Shown here piece by piece: positions 1 through 5,883 of a stretch of 11,818 nt of DNA. The stretch is from Desulfobacterales bacterium HSG17 (GTDB lineage Bacteria; Desulfobacterota; Desulfobacteria; Desulfobacterales; Desulfococcaceae): positions 1 through 11,818 of the forward strand of contig JAUCGD010000090.1 in the NCBI GenBank assembly GCA_030377945.1. The letters run 5' to 3'. Below the pieces are notes generated by a model, which was given only the letters and a program-made list of their open reading frames with translations, searched no databases and was not told where the DNA came from. Both the position numbers and the translations under genes were made by a program. The number at the start of each line of letters is the position of its first letter. Within the stretch, counting starts at the first letter, position 1.

Positions 1-52
1 ACTCTCTTTCGATTGTATGTAATACTTAAGGACCTATTGACACACAAATATC

Positions 53-70
53 TTAACCGATATTGGTTAA
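53..70. promoter_or_regulatory. Operator-like near-palindrome beside a TTGACA hexamer
   Basis: TTAACC (53-58) and GGTTAA (65-70) are perfect inverted arms around a 6-base centre, GATATT, whose inner ATAT also pairs, so 8 of 9 positions are symmetric. TTGACA, a consensus -35 hexamer, lies 10 bases upstream at 37-42. The best -10 candidates at 17-18 bases spacing (ATATTG or TATTGG) are poor and fall inside the palindrome. A promoter with an overlapping repressor site is possible, but there is no direct evidence that it drives the cluster, because the bamA 5' end is missing downstream. Confidence 0.25.
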
Positions 71-83
71 TGAGGAAGAAGGA

Positions 84-98
84 ATATATATATATATA
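84..98. repeat. Short AT dinucleotide run
   Basis: Fifteen bases of alternating A and T (seven and a half AT units) lie in the non-coding leader. Such runs melt easily and are prone to slippage and to assembly error. No function is claimed. Confidence 0.7.
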
Positions 99-191
99 AG
101 GTTTTAGGTATGTGCGTGCTAAAATATAGACACGGTTTCAATAGATCGATCATGATTTTTTAAAACAGATACCACGCTTGGTACCCACGAT

Positions 192-1574
192 ATGGTAATG
201 CTGGCACTTTTTAACCTACTTGAGTTGCGGAACGATATTATTTTTCTTACTGATTTTTATTCGGACGGTGGATTTGCCTATGCAGAAGTAACACCGGTCA
301 TGGACAAGGATGATGAAAATTTGACCGTCGATTTGGTGTATAAAATCGCCAAAAACCAGAAAGTTAAATTTGAACGTATCGTTATTCGCGGTAATACGCG
401 TACACGGGACAAAGTCATCCGCCGTCAATTGCCAATATTTGAACAAGGCTTGTATTCCGGTACATTGCTTAAAAAAGGGATCCAATCCATCAATATGATG
501 GATTATTTCGAAGATGTAAAAATGGACACCCAGGAGGGTTCCACCGAAGACCAGATGATCGTAACCATTGACGTCAAGGAAAAACCCACCGGATCTTTGA
601 GCTTTGGTGGTGGGTATGCCAGTGAGGGTGGTTTTTTCGGCGTGGTTGAGGTCACCCAGCGAAACTTATTCGGACGCGGCCAGATATTAATGCTGCAAAC
701 CGAATTCGGGGGACTGATGGACCAATACCGGGTACGGTTTATCGAACCTTGGGTAATGGATATCCCGCTTTCGATGACTGCTGAAGCATTCACCTGGGAG
801 AAAGACTACGATACTTATGACTGGGCAAGTACCGGCGGGGAACTGGCATTTTCCTATCCCGTTTGGAAGCGCTGGCTGGGGACGATCTCATTTTTTGGCG
901 ATGTGGGTAATTATTCCAATGTGACGACTCGGGCGCCGTTTTCCGTATTTTTAAATTCTTTGTTCGGCGATATCCTGACACTGGGATCATCAGTATCTCT
1001 GCAGTATGATACTAGAAATGATAATTTCCGTCCCACTCGCGGCGTCAAACATTTTTTCCGGGCCAAGTATACCGGTTTTGGCGGGGATGTTGGGTTTACA
1101 AAATATATTGCTGAAACGAGTTGGTACAAGACCCTCTGGAAAGATTTGGTTGGGCTTGCCCATGCCAAGGCCGGATATGTACATGAAAATTCGGGCGGTT
1201 ACTTGCCGGATTATGAAAAGTTTTTCTTGGGTGGTCCCACTTCCATGCGCGGGTTTGAACGAAGTGATTTAGCCCCCAGGGATATTTTCGGTCGAAGTAG
1301 CGGTGGTGACAAATTCGTTCAGCTGAATTTTGAACTGACATATCCGCTATTTGAAGAGATGGGTATTATCGGGGTTGCGTTTATGGATATAGGGAATGTT
1401 TACGGCAATGTCCAGGATTTTGATCTGGGAGAAATGCGGGAAAGTGCCGGTGTGGGAGTCCGTTGGAATTCTCCCTTTGGCCCATTGCGAATCGAGTATG
1501 CGTTTATTCTTGATCCGACCGAACAAGATTCTTCGACAGGGAAATTGGAACTGGGAATGGGAGCTGCCTTTTAA
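192..1574 (+). CDS. bamA: BamA outer-membrane protein assembly factor, 5'-truncated (last POTRA domains plus barrel)
   Basis: BamA is the Omp85-family barrel that folds and inserts outer-membrane proteins. The 460 residues visible correspond to the C-terminal part only. Residues 12-60 match the end of POTRA4 (the TDFYSDGGFAYAEVTP stretch), residues about 62-132 form POTRA5 (IRGNTRTRDKVIRRQ), and residues about 133-460 form the 16-strand barrel. Barrel hallmarks are QYDTRNDNFRPTRG at 271-284, MRGF at 352-355 (the loop-6 VRGF-type motif) and a C-terminal beta-signal ending in Phe460. Full-length family members are roughly 750-900 residues with five POTRAs and a signal peptide, so about half is missing. 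No ribosome-binding site precedes ATG192, and residues 1-11 look unrelated to BamA, so this start is nominal. The frame is open and intact from 225 to the stop, which fits either a recent break or an assembly junction rather than an old pseudogene. Confidence 0.9.
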   Translation: MVMLALFNLLELRNDIIFLTDFYSDGGFAYAEVTPVMDKDDENLTVDLVYKIAKNQKVKFERIVIRGNTRTRDKVIRRQLPIFEQGLYSGTLLKKGIQSINMMDYFEDVKMDTQEGSTEDQMIVTIDVKEKPTGSLSFGGGYASEGGFFGVVEVTQRNLFGRGQILMLQTEFGGLMDQYRVRFIEPWVMDIPLSMTAEAFTWEKDYDTYDWASTGGELAFSYPVWKRWLGTISFFGDVGNYSNVTTRAPFSVFLNSLFGDILTLGSSVSLQYDTRNDNFRPTRGVKHFFRAKYTGFGGDVGFTKYIAETSWYKTLWKDLVGLAHAKAGYVHENSGGYLPDYEKFFLGGPTSMRGFERSDLAPRDIFGRSSGGDKFVQLNFELTYPLFEEMGIIGVAFMDIGNVYGNVQDFDLGEMRESAGVGVRWNSPFGPLRIEYAFILDPTEQDSSTGKLELGMGAAF

Positions 1575-1620
1575 ATTGATATTTGATTACTACATAAAAA
1601 ATTAATTGAAATGCCCTAAA

Positions 1621-1626
1621 AGGAGG
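1621..1626 (+). promoter_or_regulatory. Strong Shine-Dalgarno for skp
   Basis: A full AGGAGG lies four bases upstream of the skp ATG. It is the strongest ribosome-binding site in the window; most other genes here have weak or no Shine-Dalgarno and probably rely on coupling. This fits a periplasmic chaperone needed in higher amounts than the lipid A enzymes. Confidence 0.8.
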
Positions 1627-1630
1627 GGAA

Positions 1631-2161
1631 ATGCCGAAAAAAAGAATGATGCGTCTGGTTGTTGTACTAATGTTTTTTTTAATTCCCGGGATATGTTTGG
1701 GAGCGGATATCGCAAAAATTGGCGTTCTGGATTTTAAAAAAATTCTGCAGGATACAAAAGCTGGTGATTATGCAAAAAAGCAAATGAGCAAAAAGTTAGA
1801 CGTCTCCAAAGCGGATCTTGGCAAAAGAGAGATCGAACTCAAAGCGCTCAAGGAAAAAATTGAGCGGGATGCCATGGTCATGAGCAAGGAAAAACGACAG
1901 GAAGCAGAGCGGGATTTTCGCATCAAGGCCATGGATATTCGTGACTCCGAGAAAAAATATCAGGATGAATTGAAACGCCTCGAATTTGATCATATGTCGC
2001 GGATGCAAAAAGAAGTCGCTGCCATTTTGGAAGAATACTGCAAGAAAAATCAATATCTTTTAGTGGTCGAAAAAACCAGCGCCCTGTATTACCCGAAAGC
2101 GAATGACATTACCGAAAGCATCATTAAAATTTACAACCAACGTTTCAAACCACCTAAATGA
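1631..2161 (+). CDS. skp: Skp/OmpH-family periplasmic chaperone
   Basis: Skp is a periplasmic trimeric chaperone that holds unfolded outer-membrane proteins on their way to BamA. The 176-residue product begins with a basic N-terminus and a hydrophobic segment (residues 8-22) ending at CLGA, consistent with a signal peptide cleaved near residue 25. The mature part starts with the family-typical strand AKIGVLDFKKIL (28-39). A long charged, Lys/Glu-rich coiled-coil region (about 45-135) follows, then the closing strand YLLVVEKTSALYYP (142-155) and a final helix. Length fits Skp (about 160-180 residues). The gene sits directly after bamA, as in many Proteobacteria, separated by a 56-base spacer with no visible terminator. 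The identity rests on architecture and context, since Skp proteins diverge strongly in sequence. Confidence 0.88.
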   Translation: MPKKRMMRLVVVLMFFLIPGICLGADIAKIGVLDFKKILQDTKAGDYAKKQMSKKLDVSKADLGKREIELKALKEKIERDAMVMSKEKRQEAERDFRIKAMDIRDSEKKYQDELKRLEFDHMSRMQKEVAAILEEYCKKNQYLLVVEKTSALYYPKANDITESIIKIYNQRFKPPK

Positions 2162-2174
2162 TGTGATTTAATTG

Positions 2175-3215
2175 ATGCCTAATACACCTAAAAACTATAC
2201 CGTGGCTGAGATCGCTCTTGAAGTTAATGGTAATTTGACCGGGAGTGTCGATAAAAGGATTATAGCTGTCAAACCCTTTGATGAGGCCGGGCCGGACGAT
2301 ATTACCTGCGCGATGGATTCACGGTATCTGTCACGCCTGGATGAAACCGAGGCCGGTGTGATTATCGTACCAACCAGATTTGATGCCAAACAGCGAGCAG
2401 TGATTAAAACAGACAACCCGTATCTGGCATTTGCCAAAGTGCTGGCACTTTTTCATCCCAGAATTTCACCGGGGGTTGGCATTGATCCAAAGGCCGGTGT
2501 CAGTGATGACCTGATTCATGGAACAGACATTTATGTGGGATATGGGGTTTTTATTGGCCGGAATGTAACAATGGGAAAAAGGGTTTGTATTCATCCCAAT
2601 TGTTATATCGGCTCAAATGTAACGATAGGGGATGATGTCTGGTTAATGCCGAATGTCACAATTATGGATGGGTGTATTCTAGGTGACCGGGTTACCGTTA
2701 ATTCCGGTAGTGTTATCGGCAGTGATGGATTTGGATTCGCACCCGATGGAGAATCCTATTGTAAAATACCACAAGTGGGATTTGTTAAAATCGGCGATGA
2801 TGTGGAGATTGGAGCTGGTAATACCATTGACAGGGCGACGATAGGAATCACGGAGATTGGAAATGGTGTTAAGACCGATAACCTTGTCCAGATTGCCCAT
2901 AATGTCCAAATCGGTGAAAATACCGTAGTAGTCGCTCAGACCGGTATTGCAGGATCGGTTCGCATCGGCAAGAACGTCGCCATTGGCGGGCAGGCCGGTA
3001 TTGCAGGGCATGTTGAAATTGGTGACCATGCTAAAATCGCAGGCCAATCCGGTGTCAGTCGGTCGGTTCGCAAAGGAGCGATTGTTTCCGGGACACCTGC
3101 TGTTCCACACGGTTTATGGTTGAGGGTCCAAAGCGTTATCAGTGGATTGCCGGATCTTAAGAAAAAAATCGGGTTGCTGGAAAAAAAAGTGAATGACCTG
3201 GTCTCCGGAAAATGA
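2175..3215 (+). CDS. lpxD: LpxD, UDP-3-O-(3-hydroxyacyl)glucosamine N-acyltransferase
   Basis: LpxD transfers a 3-hydroxyacyl chain from acyl-carrier protein to the 2-amino group of UDP-3-O-acylglucosamine, the third step of lipid A synthesis, in the cytoplasm. The 346-residue protein has an N-terminal uridine-binding domain (about 1-100), then a left-handed beta-helix of isoleucine-rich hexapeptide repeats (about 105-300). The signature IGSDGFGFAP is at 181-190. The probable catalytic His242 lies in QIAHN, equivalent to E. coli His239. SGTPAVPH (305-312) is followed by a C-terminal helix. Length matches the family (about 340). I chose ATG2175; an adjacent in-frame TTG at 2172 would add one Met. 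The start lies 13 bases after the skp stop without a clear Shine-Dalgarno, suggesting coupling. Confidence 0.96.
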   Translation: MPNTPKNYTVAEIALEVNGNLTGSVDKRIIAVKPFDEAGPDDITCAMDSRYLSRLDETEAGVIIVPTRFDAKQRAVIKTDNPYLAFAKVLALFHPRISPGVGIDPKAGVSDDLIHGTDIYVGYGVFIGRNVTMGKRVCIHPNCYIGSNVTIGDDVWLMPNVTIMDGCILGDRVTVNSGSVIGSDGFGFAPDGESYCKIPQVGFVKIGDDVEIGAGNTIDRATIGITEIGNGVKTDNLVQIAHNVQIGENTVVVAQTGIAGSVRIGKNVAIGGQAGIAGHVEIGDHAKIAGQSGVSRSVRKGAIVSGTPAVPHGLWLRVQSVISGLPDLKKKIGLLEKKVNDLVSGK

Positions 3216-3284
3216 TGAATCAAGTTGTTATGAATGAAACAAAATGTACATAAGCGGAATCACTGTATTTAATTGGAGATAAAA
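3216..3284 (+). other. Spacer between lpxD and lpxA lacking fabZ
   Basis: In many Proteobacteria fabZ (3-hydroxyacyl-ACP dehydratase) lies between lpxD and lpxA. Here only 69 bases separate them and no FabZ-like sequence is visible. The spacer contains a 12-codon mini-frame (ATG at 3215, overlapping the lpxD stop, ending at 3253) that I do not recognise, and a Shine-Dalgarno GGAG (3275-3278) six bases before the lpxA ATG. Confidence 0.75.
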
Positions 3285-4055
3285 ATGGTTCATCCAACCG
3301 CCATCGTTCATAAAAATGCGGAAATCGGCAATAATGTGGACATCGGTGCCTTTTCCATTATTGGTGACAATGTCTTTATTGGCGATGATACGGTTATTGG
3401 CCCGCATGTGGTGATTGATCCATATGTGGAGATCGGTCCCAAATGTCGTATTTTTCAATATGCCGCCATCGGCGCCATACCTCAGGCGGTTCGGTTTGAG
3501 GAGGGTGAAACCTGGGTAAAAATTGGGGCTGAGAGCGTAATCCGCGAATTTGTGACCATTCATCGGGGAACGGATTTCGGGGGTGGTATTACCGAAGTCG
3601 GTGAGAAAAATCTTGTCATGGCCTATACCCATGTCGCCCATGATTGTCGCATCGGTAAAGAAGTCATTATGTCCAATAATACGACATTGGCTGGGCATAT
3701 TGAAATCGGGGATTTTGCAACCATTGGCGGGCTTGTGGCAATCCATCAGTTTGTTCGTGTCGGTGCATATGCTTTTGTGGGTGGTAAATCCGCCGTGGTC
3801 AAGGATATCCCGCCATTCGTGATCGCTTCAGGAGATCGCGCAAAATTGCATGGTCTGAATAAAGTGGGGTTGCGGCGCAGAGGGATTTCAGATGAGAGCA
3901 TTAATCGGCTCAAAAAAACATATCGCTTATTATTTCGCGTGGGGTTAACCATTAATGAAGCCATGGAGCGGATACGAGCGGAAGTCGAGGCTGATCCGGT
4001 GGTGTACCAGATGATTGATTTCATCAAAACATCGGAACGGGGGATCACGCGTTAA
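3285..4055 (+). CDS. lpxA: LpxA, acyl-ACP:UDP-GlcNAc O-acyltransferase
   Basis: LpxA catalyses the first step of lipid A synthesis, moving a 3-hydroxyacyl chain from acyl-carrier protein to the 3-hydroxyl of UDP-GlcNAc in the cytoplasm. The 256-residue product (E. coli 262) opens with HPTAIV and a hexapeptide-repeat beta-helix (about 1-180). IREFVTIHRGT is at 86-96 and AHDC at 118-121, with His119 equivalent to catalytic His125. A helical C-terminal domain (about 185-256) ends in RGITR. Gly167 aligns with E. coli Gly173, the acyl-chain ruler position where a bulky residue favours shorter chains; Gly suggests a longer chain is accepted. ATG3285 has GGAG six bases upstream, so I prefer it to an in-frame TTG at 3273. 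Confidence 0.96.
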   Translation: MVHPTAIVHKNAEIGNNVDIGAFSIIGDNVFIGDDTVIGPHVVIDPYVEIGPKCRIFQYAAIGAIPQAVRFEEGETWVKIGAESVIREFVTIHRGTDFGGGITEVGEKNLVMAYTHVAHDCRIGKEVIMSNNTTLAGHIEIGDFATIGGLVAIHQFVRVGAYAFVGGKSAVVKDIPPFVIASGDRAKLHGLNKVGLRRRGISDESINRLKKTYRLLFRVGLTINEAMERIRAEVEADPVVYQMIDFIKTSERGITR

Positions 4056-4093
4056 GCCCTTTTGCCTTTTTGCATACCGATGGAAAAACAATC

Positions 4094-4915
4094 ATGACAA
4101 AAAAAAAAATCGGCCTGATCGCCGGAAATGGGAAATTTCCGATTTTATTTGCAACCCGGGCCATTGAATTAGGGTATACAGTCACAGCCGTTGCCCATAA
4201 AAATGAAACCCTTGAGGGGTTGGAAACAATTGTCCCGGATTTGGAGTGGATCCATGTCGGGCAGATCAATCGCATTATTAAGTTTTTTAATAAACGCGGA
4301 ATCACCGAAGCGGCGTTGGTGGGTGGAATCAAAAAAACGCGCATGTTCACGGATATTAGACCTGATACCAAAGCCCTTTCTCTTCTATCTTCTCTTAAAA
4401 GTACTCATGATGACGGTATATTGCGGGCTTTTGCGGATGTCCTTGAAAAAAACGGCATCCGGATTACGGCATCCACTTTTTTATTACCGGAGATTCTCGC
4501 CCCCAAGGGGTTATGGACCAGGCGTAAACCTGATAAAAACGAAAATGCGGATATTGCCCTTGGTTGGCGGCTTGCCAAAGAAATTGGACGTTTGGATATC
4601 GGCCAGTGCGTGGTGGTTGCGAAAGGATCGGTCCTTGCAGTGGAAGCCATTGATGGCACCGATGCCACCATTCAACGCGGGGGGCATCTGGGGAAAGGGA
4701 ATGCCGTGGTGGTAAAGGTGGCTAAGCCCAATCAGGATTTTCGGTTTGACATACCGGCCGTAGGGGTTGAAACACTCCGTAACATGCATGCGGCCGGATG
4801 CTCTGTTCTTGTTGTAGAAGCCGGTAATGCGGTGACTTTTGACAGAGTGGAGATGATTCGGGAAGCCGATCAGTGCGGGATGACGGTTTTGGCAATGACA
4901 GATGAGGATTTTTAA
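4094..4915 (+). CDS. lpxI: LpxI, UDP-2,3-diacylglucosamine pyrophosphatase
   Basis: LpxI hydrolyses UDP-2,3-diacylglucosamine to lipid X and UMP, replacing the unrelated LpxH of many Gammaproteobacteria. The 273-residue protein (Caulobacter enzyme about 280) starts KIGLIAGNGKFP (5-16), typical of the family's N-terminal domain. The C-terminal domain carries EAIDGTD (184-190), QRGGHLGKG (194-202) and RFDIPAVG (217-224). Asp219 there likely corresponds to the catalytically important Asp225 of Caulobacter LpxI. I chose ATG4094 because the conserved sequence begins just after it; an in-frame TTG at 4070 would add eight unlikely residues. The start is 38 bases after lpxA with only a weak TGGA upstream. 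An A11 tract immediately follows the start codon. Confidence 0.94.
   Translation: MTKKKIGLIAGNGKFPILFATRAIELGYTVTAVAHKNETLEGLETIVPDLEWIHVGQINRIIKFFNKRGITEAALVGGIKKTRMFTDIRPDTKALSLLSSLKSTHDDGILRAFADVLEKNGIRITASTFLLPEILAPKGLWTRRKPDKNENADIALGWRLAKEIGRLDIGQCVVVAKGSVLAVEAIDGTDATIQRGGHLGKGNAVVVKVAKPNQDFRFDIPAVGVETLRNMHAAGCSVLVVEAGNAVTFDRVEMIREADQCGMTVLAMTDEDF
4099..4109 (+). repeat. A11 homopolymer at the start of lpxI
   Basis: Eleven consecutive A residues span codons 2-6 of lpxI and encode Lys3-Lys5. Runs of this length are known sites of polymerase slippage in transcription and replication. Here a slip would shift the frame at the very start of an otherwise intact gene. Confidence 0.75.
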
Positions 4916-4917
4916 GT

Positions 4918-5883
4918 ATGGCGGGATTTAATAATATTCGAATAGGTGTAATCGGGACCGGTTACTTGGGCAAGTATCACACTGAAAAATATGCCCATCT
5001 GGACAATGTGGAATTAGTGGGCGTCGTGGATGTGGATGCGAATGCAGCGGAAAAGGTGGCCCTTGATAATGCTACAAAACCATTTACCGATTATCGGGCT
5101 TTGTTTGGTAAAGTAGATGCCGTCAGTGTTGTGGTGCCCACTAAATATCATTATGAAATTAGTAAAGAATTTTTACAGCAAGGCGTGGATGTTCTGATTG
5201 AAAAGCCGATGACAGTAACCTTGTCCGAGGCAGATGAATTGATAAAACTTGCCAGCATGCAAAATCGCATCATTCAGGTGGGACATTTGGAGCGTTTTAA
5301 TCCGGCGGTGAAGGCCTTGAAAGGGATTGTTGAGAATCCGCAATTCATCGAGTCTCACCGGCTCAGTACCTATAAAGACCGGGGAACAGACGTCAGTGTT
5401 GTCCTGGACCTTATGATTCATGATATTGATATAATACAAAATTTTGTGGCATCAGATGTGACTGAAATTCGGGCAGCCGGTATTTCCATTATCAGCCAGT
5501 ATCCGGATATTGCCAATGCACGGCTTGAATTTAAGAATGGGTGTGTCGCCAATGTTACGGCCTCTCGCATTTCAATGAAGAATGAGCGAAAAATCCGTCT
5601 ATTTCAGCCCAATGCTTATATCAGTGTTGATTTTGCAAATCATGAGATTAAAATTGTCCGTCAGGATCAGACCAAAACCGAGGCCATTATTCCAGGTATG
5701 GAAATTGAAACCATCACTATGGATCATGGGGATGCGCTTGATGATGAGATACGACATTTTGTCCACTCGGTTGAGAACCGTTCCATACCTGAAGTTGATG
5801 GAAATGTCGGGCGGAAAGCTCTTTTTACAGCCTTAGAGATTATTGAGCAAATCAGTTCCACCCAACCCAGTTTGTTATCATGA
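4918..5883 (+). CDS. Gfo/Idh/MocA-family NAD(P)-dependent oxidoreductase
   Basis: This 321-residue protein has the two-domain Gfo/Idh/MocA layout. An N-terminal Rossmann fold (about 7-120) contains IGVIGTGYLGKYH with GTGYLG at 13-18, Asp38 near the end of the second strand, VVPTKYHYE (72-80), and EKP (95-97), whose lysine is a conserved catalytic residue. The C-terminal alpha/beta domain has GHLERFNP (122-129) and DLMIHDID (164-171), the latter carrying a conserved His-Asp. Homologues commonly sit between lpxI and lpxB in Deltaproteobacteria. By position it could resemble GnnA, which oxidises UDP-GlcNAc at C3 before amination to UDP-GlcNAc3N, but the aminotransferase GnnB is not in the window, so the substrate is unassigned. 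It starts two bases after lpxI with GAGG (4904-4907) upstream and overlaps lpxB by four bases. Confidence 0.9.
   Translation: MAGFNNIRIGVIGTGYLGKYHTEKYAHLDNVELVGVVDVDANAAEKVALDNATKPFTDYRALFGKVDAVSVVVPTKYHYEISKEFLQQGVDVLIEKPMTVTLSEADELIKLASMQNRIIQVGHLERFNPAVKALKGIVENPQFIESHRLSTYKDRGTDVSVVLDLMIHDIDIIQNFVASDVTEIRAAGISIISQYPDIANARLEFKNGCVANVTASRISMKNERKIRLFQPNAYISVDFANHEIKIVRQDQTKTEAIIPGMEIETITMDHGDALDDEIRHFVHSVENRSIPEVDGNVGRKALFTALEIIEQISSTQPSLLS

Larger units (their letters stand above)
1..191. other. AT-rich non-coding leader upstream of truncated bamA
   Basis: This stretch has no homology that I can recognise and no substantial reading frame. It does not encode the missing N-terminal half of BamA: in the bamA frame a TGA at 153-155 closes the frame, and the other two forward frames also have stops close to the BamA start. 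It contains a TTGACA hexamer (37-42), an 18-bp near-palindrome (53-70), an AT dinucleotide run (84-98) and an 8-bp GATCGATC palindrome (144-151). A 17-codon mini-frame (110-163) is preceded by AAGG but cannot be supported as a gene. The region may be a genuine rearrangement junction, the promoter of an unrelated gene, or low-quality sequence at a contig end. Confidence 0.6.

Noticed and set aside
110..163. A 17-codon frame preceded by AAGG in the leader
   Set aside because: It is too short, has no recognisable similarity and lies in a region of doubtful origin.
1575..1620. A possible promoter or terminator between bamA and skp
   Set aside because: TTGATA at 1576-1581 has no acceptable -10 at the right spacing, and there is no stem-loop followed by a T run.
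1631..1705. A possible lipoprotein signal in Skp (Cys22)
   Set aside because: The residues before the cysteine (PGI) do not fit a lipobox, so an ordinary signal peptide is more likely.
2679..3110. Long minus-strand frames opposite lpxD, and likewise 3228-3746 opposite lpxA
   Set aside because: They lie antisense to well-identified beta-helix genes. The repetitive hexapeptide codons keep the opposite strand open, and the translations resemble no protein family.
3215..3253. A 12-codon frame overlapping the lpxD stop
   Set aside because: It has no similarity to FabZ or anything else, and a frame this short is expected by chance.
4070..4093. An upstream TTG start for lpxI, and similar TTG starts at 2172 (lpxD) and 3273 (lpxA)
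   Set aside because: In each case a downstream ATG matches the family N-terminus better. For lpxA it also has a well-spaced Shine-Dalgarno.
4191..4715. A 174-codon plus-strand frame within lpxI
   Set aside because: It is an out-of-frame shadow of lpxI, whose own frame carries all the conserved motifs.
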